Shown here: positions 1-8,688 of the stretch, one piece after another
How positions within the stretch are numbered: the stretch's first letter is position 1
Layout of the letters: the number at the start of each line of letters is the position of its first letter
Assembly: GCF_013001025.1 (NCBI RefSeq)
Contig: NZ_CP053023.1
Coordinates: 124,001 to 188,000 of the forward strand
Origin: Sphingobium yanoikuyae
GTDB taxonomy: Bacteria > Pseudomonadota > Alphaproteobacteria > Sphingomonadales > Sphingomonadaceae
Length of the DNA stretch: 64,000 bases
Direction: 5' to 3'
Translations under genes and position numbers: made by a program
Notes under the pieces: model-generated
Told to the model about the DNA's origin: nothing
What the model saw: only the letters and a program-made list of their open reading frames with translations
Databases searched by the model: none

Positions 1-1882
1 AGAAGGGGCGCATAGCAATACTGAGATCGTGCGCGAGCGCGTTGCCGGTTGCATCGAGCGCCTCGATCACAAGGTCGATCGATCCTCTTCGGCCGTGCGC
101 CTCCCAAACCGTGTTGACCGCGCCATCGATGAGGCCGCGCTCGGTATCGTTGAGACGGTCGATGTGGCGCGACATCTGGTTCACGATGGCCTTAAGCATC
201 GCCATGCAGTCGAGCAGATAGTCCTCGTCCTCCGCCGCCTGGGCCTCGTCGATCATCGAGAAGGGATTGAGGCAGAAGCCAGAGCTCATGGTGAACTCGA
301 CGAAGGCGCCGCCCTGCAATTTGGCCGAATGCTCGAAGGATCGGCCGTCGTCGATCACGACCACCTTCGCGCCAGCGCCGCACAGCGAGGCGCACAGCTC
401 CTGCAAGGCCACCGACTTGCCCGAACCCGATTTGCCGAAGACCGCGACATTATGGTTGCCCGCCGCGTTTTCGAAGGGTGACCAGAAGAAAGGCTGGCCG
501 CGCCGTCCCACCATCAGGAGATGCGGCACATGGCCGCCCAGATATTCGCCCTGCAGCGGCGCGAGATTGGCGGCGGTGGTGGTAAGCAGCGTGCGCATGC
601 GCTTCATCCGCTCGAGATCGCGCGACAGGCCGTTGGCCATCGTCATGGGCATGGCGCAGAGCAGGCCCATCACCTGCAGGTAGCGGTCGTCGAGCAGGTC
701 CCAGCCCGCTGCTCGGTAGACAGATTTGAGAACGCGTTCGTTGGCGTCGCCGCGCCCCTTGGGCGAGAAGGACGTGACCGAAAAGAACACCCGCACGAGC
801 TTGCGGCCCTGCCGGATCTCGTCGTTGACGAAGCGCCACTCCTGGCTCTGGTCGCGCAGTTGCGGCAGGAAACGCGCGGACTTGGAATCGGCGAGACTCG
901 TCGTCCGCATGAACTTGAAACTCGCCTTGTTCGACGAGGCTTGGGTGTCCGGATATTCAACGCACAGGTTCGTCGCGACCGGGCACGGCATGCGCAGCTT
1001 GTCGGTGAACATGTCGCCCACCAGCTTCGCCATGTCCCAGGGCGCCCAGCGATTGGGCAGGTTGCGCACCGAGAAGGAGCGCACGTCGAAGACATCGGGA
1101 TAGATTTCGCCGATCTCCGGGGCCCCTTCGTGGACCTTGCCGGTCGGTCGGAACCGCTCGGTGCGCAGCAGCATCCGGTCGGGTTCGACCCGGAGCTCGA
1201 TGTCGCGGCGAATGGCCTGGTCGGCGATGGGATCGAAGGGATTGTAGCTGACGACGTCCTCGCCGGCAGCCGTGGTCGGTGAGGTGATGTCGTCGATCCA
1301 GGCGATCAGCGCGACCGGATCCATGCGCCGGGTGGTGACCCCCACCGAAGCCAGCGCGGAGACGAGGCCCTCCATGACCGAGACGATGTCGTCATCGGAC
1401 ACCGACGAACTCTCGGGCGTCGAATAGGAGATCGCCACGCGGTGATGGCGCAGGCAAAAGGGCGCGTCCTTCGAGAGCGACTGCCATACGCCGTCGCTGA
1501 GGAAATCGACCCGGTGCTTGGCCATCCGTTCGTAGACGCCGCGTGCGGCGTAGCGCGGCAGATACCATTTGCTCAGCGCCTCCCCCACGCGCGGGCTCAT
1601 CCACTGATGGAACTGGATGCAGCCCGGCGCGGGAATGCCTTCGGACAGGAACTGCGTGATGATCTCCGCGGTGCGCTCGTCAGCGCCCACCATTGGAGCG
1701 GCCTCGATCACGAAACCGCGCGAGGCGCTGTTGTAGAAGATCCCCGTCTTGGGATCGTAGCTGCGATAGGGCAGCCAGTGCGCCAGCATGGGAACGCCGA
1801 GCGCGGGCCGGTCATCATCGGGACGCGCCGCATCGCCGAAGAGCCCCGAGAGCATGCTGTCGAAAAAGCCGCCTTTCGCCAT
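1..1882 (-). CDS. traC: TraC, type IV secretion ATPase (C-terminus beyond window)
   Basis: The reading frame is open from the ATG at 1882 to the left edge, giving about 627 codons; family members are usually 800-900 residues, so the C-terminus is missing. A Walker A motif GKSGSGKS lies at about residues 483-490 (413-436) and is followed by the VVIDDG strand typical of TraC/VirB4 ATPases. These cytoplasmic or inner-membrane-associated ATPases power pilus assembly and DNA transfer. The start has a GGAGGAG ribosome site that overlaps the end of traV, whose stop is one base upstream, so the two genes are translationally coupled. Gene order (A-L-E-K-B-dsbC-V-C) is that of F-type mating-pair systems. 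Confidence 0.93.
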   Translation of the reverse strand, partial: MAKGGFFDSMLSGLFGDAARPDDDRPALGVPMLAHWLPYRSYDPKTGIFYNSASRGFVIEAAPMVGADERTAEIITQFLSEGIPAPGCIQFHQWMSPRVGEALSKWYLPRYAARGVYERMAKHRVDFLSDGVWQSLSKDAPFCLRHHRVAISYSTPESSSVSDDDIVSVMEGLVSALASVGVTTRRMDPVALIAWIDDITSPTTAAGEDVVSYNPFDPIADQAIRRDIELRVEPDRMLLRTERFRPTGKVHEGAPEIGEIYPDVFDVRSFSVRNLPNRWAPWDMAKLVGDMFTDKLRMPCPVATNLCVEYPDTQASSNKASFKFMRTTSLADSKSARFLPQLRDQSQEWRFVNDEIRQGRKLVRVFFSVTSFSPKGRGDANERVLKSVYRAAGWDLLDDRYLQVMGLLCAMPMTMANGLSRDLERMKRMRTLLTTTAANLAPLQGEYLGGHVPHLLMVGRRGQPFFWSPFENAAGNHNVAVFGKSGSGKSVALQELCASLCGAGAKVVVIDDGRSFEHSAKLQGGAFVEFTMSSGFCLNPFSMIDEAQAAEDEDYLLDCMAMLKAIVNQMSRHIDRLNDTERGLIDGAVNTVWEAHGRRGSIDLVIEALDATGNALAHDLSIAMRPF

Positions 1883-1883
1883 G

Positions 1884-2897
1884 TCAGTTCTCCTCCGCGA
1901 CGGCGCCGGGGAATGCGGCCGAATTCACCGTGGGCTTGAGCACCGGCCGCAAGTCGGGCGCCTGCGCGCCCGTGGCCGCTGCCCGCGCACCATCCTGTGC
2001 CTGCGACGCCACCGCCTGGTACCGGCTATCGGCTTTCACCCGCGCCGCCGCTTCCGCGCCGGCGGTCGTCTTGGCGGGAGCGCCAGGGACTGCCGCAGCC
2101 TGCGGAGCGGACGGGACCGCGCGTGTCGGCGGTGCAGCCGCTGCCGCGGGAGGAGCAGTCGGTTCGGCGGACGGGGCCGCAGCGCTGACGGGTTGCGGGG
2201 GCGTCGCTGCGACCTTGCGCCGCGCCCGCGCATCGGGCCTTGGCGAAAGCCGGGCCGCGACAGCGCTCTTGATGCTGGCAACCGGATCTGCCGTCGCACG
2301 CGCCCGCGCGGCAGCGACAGCCGCCGGGTCAGGCAGGCCTTCGGCGGGGGAGAAGCGCTCCGTCTCAGTCCGATCGACCGCGTCGGCGAGCGTCTCGCCC
2401 GCATAGGCCGCGGCGCGCTCATTGCGGGAGGACAGGCCAGACGCGTCCGCGATAGCCTGCTGCTGCCACTCGCCCTGCGCAACCACGGCATGGACGGCAC
2501 TCGCCTCGTGCAGCCGGCCGCGCTCGTCGATATAAGGCTGGAAGACGATCCGCAGCACTTTCTCACGCGTGCGGCCCGCCTCTCCGATCGACACAGGCAT
2601 GCGCCGCGTGCTTGCCACCGCCGTCCGGGCGCCTTTTCCCGCTCCCATGTCGGGATCGCGATAGGGTCCCGCCCGTGACGGCACGGCGTCCGGCGCTTCA
2701 GCCGTGATGAGGGCCAGTGCCCGGTCGTCGATCGATGACGACGGCGCGCAAATTCCGTCCGGCGCAGGGCAGGAAAAACTCCCCGCGATATTGCTGCCGA
2801 ACGATGCGCAGCCCCCCATGAGTGGCAGGACGGCGAGCGCCAGGCCAGCATGCCAGCGAGTGGCGCGGCCCTTCACGACTTGGCTCCCTTCAGCCAT
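1884..2897 (-). CDS. traV: TraV-like type IV conjugative transfer lipoprotein
   Basis: A 337-residue protein with a lipoprotein signal: a basic start, a hydrophobic stretch and a lipobox LMGGC with the modified Cys at about residue 30. The following CP...GICAP segment is typical of TraV. TraV anchors the TraB/TraK core complex in the outer membrane. The C-terminal half is very rich in Ala and Pro and looks disordered; the protein is longer than F-plasmid TraV (about 170 residues), as is usual for sphingomonad versions. The ATG at 2897 lies inside the 3' end of the dsbC-like gene (overlap 25 bases), and the stop abuts traC. Confidence 0.85.
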   Translation of the reverse strand: MAEGSQVVKGRATRWHAGLALAVLPLMGGCASFGSNIAGSFSCPAPDGICAPSSSIDDRALALITAEAPDAVPSRAGPYRDPDMGAGKGARTAVASTRRMPVSIGEAGRTREKVLRIVFQPYIDERGRLHEASAVHAVVAQGEWQQQAIADASGLSSRNERAAAYAGETLADAVDRTETERFSPAEGLPDPAAVAAARARATADPVASIKSAVAARLSPRPDARARRKVAATPPQPVSAAAPSAEPTAPPAAAAAPPTRAVPSAPQAAAVPGAPAKTTAGAEAAARVKADSRYQAVASQAQDGARAAATGAQAPDLRPVLKPTVNSAAFPGAVAEEN

Positions 2898-3760
2898 GCT
2901 TCCAGCACGTCCTTGGGCCGGTAGCCCTCAAGCATGGCGCCATCGCTACGGACGATGACCGGGGTCCCGCTCAGGCCATGGCTGCGGGCGAACTGCTCGT
3001 TGGCGTCGAGGCCACGCGTGTCGCATTTGCCCTCGCTTTCGAACGGCGCGCCGGAATAGGCGGCGTGGAGCGCCTCTTCCCGGTTCCTGGCGCAATAGAC
3101 GCGGTCGGCCAGATCCCGGCTGCCCAGGACCGAAATGGGCCGTTCGATGACCTTGACGTCCATGCTGCGCAGCACGCTAGTAAGCGCGCGGCAGTAGCCG
3201 CAGCGAAAATCGGTAAAGACCGTGACCGACTGGCTCGATGCCTTGTTGCCCCAGACGATCGCTCCGTCGCGGGGCAGCCCCGCGAGCGACAGCGTGGCCG
3301 GCCGCACCGGCACGGAGACACGGCGCGCGCCGGCGGTGGGTGCGACGGGAGAAACGTCCGCCTCGCCGCCGAGCGCGGCCGTCGCATTGGCCTTGGCGGC
3401 GCCGCCGACCAGCATGTCGGGGTTCATCTCCAGGAGGCGTGCGGCGGTCACGTCCTGCCGCGTTTCCATGTCGTATACCCGGCCGATGACCAGATAGCGG
3501 GCGCCGCGATCGACATAGAAGAGGTTGGCGCCGGCTGTCACTTCGCACAGCCCTGCGACCTTGGCGCAGTTAACCGCGCTGATCTCGGTCTTGGGCAGCC
3601 GGGCCTTGAGCAGGCCCGCGACCTGGCTGTCTTCGGTCGGAACGGCAGCGGCAGCGGCAGCGATGGCGGCGGCGCCCAGTCCCACCACCGGCAGGGCGAT
3701 GAGGCCATAGCTCCAGGGCGTACGCGCAACAGCGGCGCGAAGGCGATCAGTTACGGACAT
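2873..3760 (-). CDS. DsbC-like thiol:disulfide interchange protein of the transfer operon
   Basis: A 295-residue periplasmic protein with one N-terminal hydrophobic segment (about residues 18-40), a DsbC-type dimerisation region and a thioredoxin fold with the active site CGYC at about residues 187-190. DsbC-like proteins isomerise disulfides, and in F-type systems TrbB/DsbC helps fold cysteine-rich transfer proteins. The frame is open to 3790, but the ATG at 3760 has a GGAGGG ribosome site five bases upstream and overlaps the traB stop, so I use that start. Two further Cys (about residues 65 and 72) lie in the N-terminal domain. Confidence 0.85.
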   Translation of the reverse strand: MSVTDRLRAAVARTPWSYGLIALPVVGLGAAAIAAAAAAVPTEDSQVAGLLKARLPKTEISAVNCAKVAGLCEVTAGANLFYVDRGARYLVIGRVYDMETRQDVTAARLLEMNPDMLVGGAAKANATAALGGEADVSPVAPTAGARRVSVPVRPATLSLAGLPRDGAIVWGNKASSQSVTVFTDFRCGYCRALTSVLRSMDVKVIERPISVLGSRDLADRVYCARNREEALHAAYSGAPFESEGKCDTRGLDANEQFARSHGLSGTPVIVRSDGAMLEGYRPKDVLEAWLKGAKS

Positions 3761-5078
3761 AGACACCCTCCAGAAAGACGATTTCGACATCGATGCCAGT
3801 CGGCATCTCGATCACCGGCTGATATTGTTCGGCGCGCTCGATCAGATATTTCGAGACCATGTCGCCGGTCTGGGCGACGCCTTCCCCGAAGCCACCCTCC
3901 AGGATCTCGCCCGCCGAGAGTTTGTCGCGCTTGCCGTTTGTGGTGATGTTGGTGCCCTGGAACACCGAATTGGCGTTTGCGGAGAAGCCGCGGCCAAAGC
4001 CCCCGAAGAGGCCGGCGATGAAGGCCTGCGTCACCAGCCCGCCTTCGCGCGAGACCACCCGGCCGCGCACCCCGGTCTTGCCGCCGAAGGCGATGAAGCC
4101 CTTGACCTCCGAGACCGCGTAGCGGCCGCCGGGCTGCGGACAGGTCATCTTCTGCAGTTTGACGTAGACTTTCTCGGCCGAAAGGTCGCCGCGCGCCGCT
4201 CCGTTGATGAGGCAGCCCTCGATCTTCGTGGTGAGCAGGCGCCCGTTCTGGAAGACGCTGCGTGCAGGGCCTGTCACGCGCAGCACGACCGGAAGCGGGT
4301 CGGACTGGCTGTTGACGCCGGCACTGGCATCGACGCCGACGATCACCTTGGCGGATGCGAAGCTGTTGGGCGGCAGGTAATTGACGCTGTCGGTATAGAC
4401 CGTGTTGCCCTTGGCGACGCGCGAGGCATTGCCGGTCTCGGTGGTCTGGAAGTTCACCATCTTGACCTCCGCGCCGCCCATCGGCGCGCCGGCGGGCCCG
4501 GCCGCCCCCGGCGTGCCATCGGGCCGCCGATAGGCCTGGGTCCCGCCCGGACCGTAAAGCGCGGCTGGACCTGGTTGGGGCGGCGGTGCCGCCCGCTGCT
4601 GGGCCGCCTCGCGCTTGAGTCGTTCGTTCTCGGCCTGGTAGGCGGAGAAGACCCGCTGGCCATCGGCCTGAAGGGCCTGGTTCTGCCCCTTCAGCGCCTC
4701 GACCTGGGCTGCCAGCGCGTCGACGCGGTTTTGCTGCGCATTCACCGACTTCAGCTGGTTTTCCATCGACTGGAACTGGTTCTCGGACATCCCCATCCAC
4801 TCCTGTTGGGAGAGGTTGCGGTTCACGAGATCCTTGGTCGACACCTCGACCTTTTCGCCGTCGTCGTCTTCGGCCGCGTCCTTGTCGTTGCCCCCGAAGA
4901 TCCAGAAGGACGAGAGCACCAGCCCCGCGCCGGCAACGCCCGCGAGCAGCAACCGCTGCTTCTTGCGGGTCGCCTCGTTTCTGCCGATTTCGCCGGTTAC
5001 CGGTGAAACAGTTTCTGTTTCTTCATCGGGACCGTCCAGGGTGCGACGGGTGCGCGAGAAGATATCCGCGAGTGCCAT
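3747..5078 (-). CDS. traB: TraB, VirB10-like pilus assembly protein
   Basis: 443 residues: a cytoplasmic N-terminus, one transmembrane helix at about residues 43-62, a heptad-rich probable coiled coil (about 95-160) followed by a Pro/Gly-rich linker, and a C-terminal TrbI/VirB10-type beta-barrel domain. This is the standard architecture of TraB, which spans the envelope and links the inner-membrane ATPases to the TraK/TraV outer-membrane pore. It sits between traK and the dsbC-like gene with no room for separate promoters, so it is part of one transfer transcript. Confidence 0.92.
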   Translation of the reverse strand: MALADIFSRTRRTLDGPDEETETVSPVTGEIGRNEATRKKQRLLLAGVAGAGLVLSSFWIFGGNDKDAAEDDDGEKVEVSTKDLVNRNLSQQEWMGMSENQFQSMENQLKSVNAQQNRVDALAAQVEALKGQNQALQADGQRVFSAYQAENERLKREAAQQRAAPPPQPGPAALYGPGGTQAYRRPDGTPGAAGPAGAPMGGAEVKMVNFQTTETGNASRVAKGNTVYTDSVNYLPPNSFASAKVIVGVDASAGVNSQSDPLPVVLRVTGPARSVFQNGRLLTTKIEGCLINGAARGDLSAEKVYVKLQKMTCPQPGGRYAVSEVKGFIAFGGKTGVRGRVVSREGGLVTQAFIAGLFGGFGRGFSANANSVFQGTNITTNGKRDKLSAGEILEGGFGEGVAQTGDMVSKYLIERAEQYQPVIEMPTGIDVEIVFLEGVYVRN

Positions 5079-5082
5079 ATGA

Positions 5083-5886
5083 CTACCTCCCGATCTGCGA
5101 GACGAGATAGGCCGTGGTGACCTTGCCGGGCGCGAGCATCGGCTCGGCGATGGAGACGGCGAGCGCGCTGCGCGGCGCGACCGCGCCTTCGTTCAGCGCG
5201 ATCGGCGCGTTGCTCATATTCTCGATGCGCAGAACCTTGCCGGTGAGCTCCTGCCCCCGATATTCCGCGATCATCTGGACCTTGAGCCCGCCGACGAAGA
5301 CCGGGCGCAAAGTGCGCTGCCGCATCTCGTAGCCATCGACGATGCTGTTGGAATACATCGCCTGTACGAGTTCGACGGCTGCGTCCTGGGGGCCGGCCTT
5401 GATTGTGGCGGCGACCGCCTCACCCGAGCGATCTTTCGCGATCGCCGGATTGGAAATGAAGACCTGCGCGGCCTGCTCGCCGCCAATGCGGCAAACGAAC
5501 TTGTAGACATAGCCGCGCTTGGTCGTGCCGAAGAAGGAGAGCGCGGACCGCCCGAAACCCTCGGGTACCGACAGGTAGATGTCGCCGCGCACCGGTTCGT
5601 TGACGACGCTGAAATCGTCCGTCGGATTGCCGGTGGAGATCTTCGAGACACTGGCGAACTCGTCCTCGACGAGGCTGATGCGGGTCAGGTCCTTGGCCGA
5701 CGCCTGGCAGTCGACCTGGCTGCTGTCCGACGCCATGATGGTCTGGTCCGCCCAGGCGGGCTCGGCGATCAGAAGCAGGCCGGCCGCGACCAGTCCCGCG
5801 CCGATGAAACGGCTGGCGTGGCAATAATATCGGGAGCACAAGGCGGCGCCGGCAGCCGTGCTGCCGATGGCGATAGCACTCATCAT
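5083..5886 (-). CDS. traK: TraK, secretin-like conjugative transfer protein
   Basis: The product is about 267 residues, with an N-terminal hydrophobic export signal ending near AEPAWA|DQT. The remainder is a beta-rich protein of the TraK/VirB9-like family that forms the outer-membrane core with TraV and TraB. The frame is open to 5958, but tandem ATG codons at 5886/5883 follow an AAGGAG site and overlap the traE stop (ATGATGA), so the start is placed there. The first residues before the signal are unusually long (about 25), so the exact start remains somewhat uncertain. Confidence 0.87.
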   Translation of the reverse strand: MMSAIAIGSTAAGAALCSRYYCHASRFIGAGLVAAGLLLIAEPAWADQTIMASDSSQVDCQASAKDLTRISLVEDEFASVSKISTGNPTDDFSVVNEPVRGDIYLSVPEGFGRSALSFFGTTKRGYVYKFVCRIGGEQAAQVFISNPAIAKDRSGEAVAATIKAGPQDAAVELVQAMYSNSIVDGYEMRQRTLRPVFVGGLKVQMIAEYRGQELTGKVLRIENMSNAPIALNEGAVAPRSALAVSIAEPMLAPGKVTTAYLVSQIGR

Positions 5887-6449
5887 TGATCTCCTTCCTC
5901 GGCTTTGGACACCATCCCGAAGCCGACGAGCTGCAGCGAGACGCCCGAATATTTCCATTTGAAGCGGAAGGTCCGGCGGTCCTTGGAGATGACCTTGCTC
6001 CCTACGATCGTGTGCAGGTCGCCCGTCACGTCCGAGGTCAGATTGTCCGGATCGAGCTTCATCGACTGGATCGCGAAGAACTGCGCGATCGAGGATCCGC
6101 GCTGCTCGTTGACGATCTTGAGAAGGTCCGCCTTGAGCCGCCCCTGTGCGCTTGGCGCCGTGATATCGAGAACCGACTTCATCCAGTATTCCAGGTTGCT
6201 CGGCGATCGATCGAGGGTCAGCACCGCGGCGTCGCGCGTGACCATCTCCAGATACTCGCGGCTGACCCCGGCGCTGCTGACTGTGAGCGGCGACCGCAGG
6301 ATCGGCTGCAGGACGATCTCCCGATCGCGGGTCGCTACCATCAGGAAGAGGATGGCGGTAATCGCTGCGAGCACGCCGGCGATGGCGACGAGGAGGTTGC
6401 GCTGCTTGAGAACGCGCTGGCTTTGCGCGTGGCTGTTGGCGATCTCCAT
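5883..6449 (-). CDS. traE: TraE, inner-membrane conjugation protein
   Basis: 188 residues with a short cytoplasmic N-terminus, one transmembrane helix (about residues 20-40) and a periplasmic domain; length and topology match TraE of F-type systems (VirB8-like). It is a structural inner-membrane component of the mating-pair apparatus. Its stop overlaps the traK start and it begins one base downstream of the traL stop, consistent with coupled translation in the operon. Confidence 0.9.
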   Translation of the reverse strand: MEIANSHAQSQRVLKQRNLLVAIAGVLAAITAILFLMVATRDREIVLQPILRSPLTVSSAGVSREYLEMVTRDAAVLTLDRSPSNLEYWMKSVLDITAPSAQGRLKADLLKIVNEQRGSSIAQFFAIQSMKLDPDNLTSDVTGDLHTIVGSKVISKDRRTFRFKWKYSGVSLQLVGFGMVSKAEEGDQ

Positions 6450-6450
6450 G

Positions 6451-6741
6451 TCAGCCGGCCATCAGTCGAAGGTAGGAGGGCGGTGTCGCCTTCATGCCGG
6501 TGAACCCGGCCGGAAGGTGCCAATAGGCCATGTGCAGCAGCCAGGATGCCGCCCGTCCCGCCTTAGCGCGCTTCAAGCCCCACCAGCCTGCTCCAGCGAG
6601 CAAAATGCCGATAAGGATATGCTGAGACAGGATCCCCCAGGTGAACGGAATCACCATCGCGAGGAACTCATCCAGGGTCCACAGCCCGATCAGTTCTGGA
6701 TCATCCAGATGAGTTGGAATGACATATTTGTCCGCAGACAT
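6451..6741 (-). CDS. traL: TraL, pilus assembly membrane protein
   Basis: 96 residues beginning at the ATG at 6741, preceded by GGAGG eight bases upstream; the longer frame to 6795 lacks a better site. It contains a hydrophobic hairpin (about residues 25-60) and matches TraL (VirB3-like), a small inner-membrane protein needed for pilus assembly. It lies between the pilin gene and traE, as in the F plasmid. Confidence 0.9.
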   Translation of the reverse strand: MSADKYVIPTHLDDPELIGLWTLDEFLAMVIPFTWGILSQHILIGILLAGAGWWGLKRAKAGRAASWLLHMAYWHLPAGFTGMKATPPSYLRLMAG

Positions 6742-6796
6742 CGCACCACCCTCCATTTGGACCGTCGGCGCTGCTACGCCGCCGGCCGAACCCACG

Positions 6797-7117
6797 TCAG
6801 ATCGTTGCGGTGACGGTCGAGGTGACGATCGGCACGCCGGTGCCGGCGCCCACGCCGACGCCCACCGGGATGGCGATCTGGCCCATCGAGAAGCGGCCCG
6901 AGGCGAGCGCGACCACGCCGCCGGCGAGGCTGAGCACGGTGATGATCTTGCCGCCTGATCCCTCGAGGAAGTCGGTGAACTTGGTGAGCGCGGTGTCGAA
7001 GGTGGTGTCGGCGCCGGCGAAGGCCGGTCCGGCGAACATGAGCAGCGCGAAGGCCAGCGCCGCGATCACGAGGATCGCAAGCTCTACCCGCCCGCCATGC
7101 TTCAGTACCTGTTGCAT
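6797..7117 (-). CDS. traA: TraA-like pilin precursor
   Basis: 106 residues: a long signal segment ending at about GPAFA|GADTT, followed by two hydrophobic stretches separated by a short charged loop, the layout of F-type propilin. Cleaved TraA forms the conjugative pilus. Two in-frame ATGs (7123 and 7117) are possible; the AAGGA site is seven bases from 7117 and too close to 7123, so 7117 is chosen. It is the first gene of the tra operon as seen here. Confidence 0.85.
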   Translation of the reverse strand: MQQVLKHGGRVELAILVIAALAFALLMFAGPAFAGADTTFDTALTKFTDFLEGSGGKIITVLSLAGGVVALASGRFSMGQIAIPVGVGVGAGTGVPIVTSTVTATI

Positions 7118-7423
7118 GAGCATTTCCTTCCGATTGAGACGCGGCGGTTCCGCGCCCAATCGAAGGCTGTCCCCTCGCTCGCCGGCCGAGCAACCTTCCC
7201 CGGCTCGGCGCGTTGCGGGAGACATGAATTTTTCTTCCAGCCCGAGTCGCTTGGCGCCGCGCGCGAACCGCTCCGGTACGCGCTGCGAGCCGGGGTGGCC
7301 CGCCGTGCAGACCAGGACGGTCACCAGCGCGCGCCACGCTGGCCCGAAATCCGAGCCACCCGCGCGACTCGCGAAAATTTGCGATAAGATTGGTTAACGG
7401 TTAGGTTCTACCGTGGAATCGGC
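7118..7423. promoter_or_regulatory. Divergent intergenic region between traA and an uncharacterised gene
   Basis: About 300 bases without a convincing gene separate the divergently transcribed tra operon and the gene at 7424. The part near 7375-7415 is the only AT-richer stretch and contains a repeated GGTTA unit (GGTTAACGGTTAGG, 7392-7405). It probably holds promoters for both directions, but no clear -35/-10 pair was identified. Confidence 0.4.
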
Positions 7424-7990
7424 ATGAGGTTCGTGCCGCGTAGCAAGGACGCGGGATCCGGCACTCAGGGGGGTCGAGTGGGGCAGGGTTACAAAACGTC
7501 ACAGGGACAGGACGCGGCGGGAGTAGGTTTCCCCCGACAGGTCAGCATCGATATCTCCGAGCACTTCTTCCGCCTCACCACCGAAAGCGTGCGGCTGCGC
7601 TCGAACGAAACCCATTCTTACCAGACGCTCGCGACGCTGGTGAATGCCCGCGCCGCCTCCGCCGCGGCCATGGATCATGATTCCGATGTGCTTCGCTCGC
7701 ATCTGGACAAGATCCCCACCGAAGGCGGCATTCGTATCAAACTGCGCGTTACCGCGAGCAGCGCCGAGAACCTCAGCGAGGCCCAGCATATTCTGGCCAA
7801 GCAACTCGGGCAGGGCATGTCCGCCGGCGACATGCTGTCGCTTCTCCTGTTCGACTATATCGTCGAGCAGAAGGCGAAGGCCGTCGTAGCGAAGTTGCGC
7901 GAACAGGGGCTCGATTTACCGCCTACCCAGGCCGCCGGAAAAATTGCGAGCGATTCGCAACAGGTAAGTCCATCCGTACCAATGGCTTAG
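7424..7990 (+). CDS. Uncharacterised protein divergent from tra operon
   Basis: A 188-residue soluble protein without a recognised domain. The N-terminal 40 residues are Gly/Gln-rich and may be disordered; the middle (about 40-150) is predicted mostly helical and charged. The start at 7424 lacks a strong ribosome site, so translation could begin further downstream. Its position next to the transfer operon and the downstream helix-turn-helix gene suggests a regulatory or relaxosome role, but nothing in the sequence proves this. Confidence 0.55.
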   Translation: MRFVPRSKDAGSGTQGGRVGQGYKTSQGQDAAGVGFPRQVSIDISEHFFRLTTESVRLRSNETHSYQTLATLVNARAASAAAMDHDSDVLRSHLDKIPTEGGIRIKLRVTASSAENLSEAQHILAKQLGQGMSAGDMLSLLLFDYIVEQKAKAVVAKLREQGLDLPPTQAAGKIASDSQQVSPSVPMA

Positions 7991-8085
7991 CCGATACCTA
8001 TAAAGAAATCCAGGTCACAGGTTGTTGCAAAGCGTTTCCCGCTGTGATTTGGTGCTCTCACGGAGCAGGATCAGGGGGCCGGTTC

Positions 8086-8634
8086 ATGACATCCCTTGCC
8101 ACCAGCGGGGCACCTTCCTCGACGGACGAAAGCAAGTCCGCTGAAGAGAACGCTGCGATCCCCTTCAGGGACTATATTCCTTACATTCTTCAGGCGATGT
8201 CGGATCAAAATGTGAGCGTGCGGAAACTGGCGCTCAAGACCGGCATCAGGCGCAACCGCCTGTCTAATCTTCTGCGGCCCACCGCCGATCCTTCCACCCG
8301 TGAGAGCATGACGCTCGTCGAGTTTCAGACGATCCTTCATGTCCTTCAAATCGGGTTCATCCAGGCCGTTCTCGGTGTCGAAACTCTTCGCGACCTGGAT
8401 CTTCTCCATGACGGCCGATTCTCGACGATGATGCAGATGATTTCCGAGGTGTTCGCGAGCCTGCCGCTCTCGCTTGTCCATGCGCTCAACGACGTGGAAG
8501 GCATGGATGGCACCGAGATCCGCCGCGAATGGGCAGGCCCCTTGCGCGACGGCGTCGTTGACCGGGTGGTACGCGAGGTCATCGCGATCATCGAGCGTCG
8601 CGCCCGCATGGAGCAGAGCTTCCGCCTGGATTGA
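8086..8634 (+). CDS. Helix-turn-helix (Cro/CI-type) small protein
   Basis: 182 residues. Residues about 30-65 (DYIPYILQAM... then VRKLALKTGIRRNRLSNLL) fit a Cro/CI-like helix-turn-helix; the C-terminal half is helical and of unknown function. The frame is open from 8044, but the ATG at 8086 follows AGGGGG and gives a sensible N-terminus. It is co-directional with the gene at 7424 and is likely to regulate the tra genes; that is inference from position. Confidence 0.65.
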   Translation: MTSLATSGAPSSTDESKSAEENAAIPFRDYIPYILQAMSDQNVSVRKLALKTGIRRNRLSNLLRPTADPSTRESMTLVEFQTILHVLQIGFIQAVLGVETLRDLDLLHDGRFSTMMQMISEVFASLPLSLVHALNDVEGMDGTEIRREWAGPLRDGVVDRVVREVIAIIERRARMEQSFRLD

Positions 8635-8688
8635 CCGACGGACGCCGTCCGCGCGGTTCGCACCGGCGTCCGTCGGCTCGGTCTCGCC

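Noticed and set aside
29..1282. Several plus-strand open frames
   Set aside because: They are shadows of traC on the minus strand, which has Walker A and good coupling to traV.
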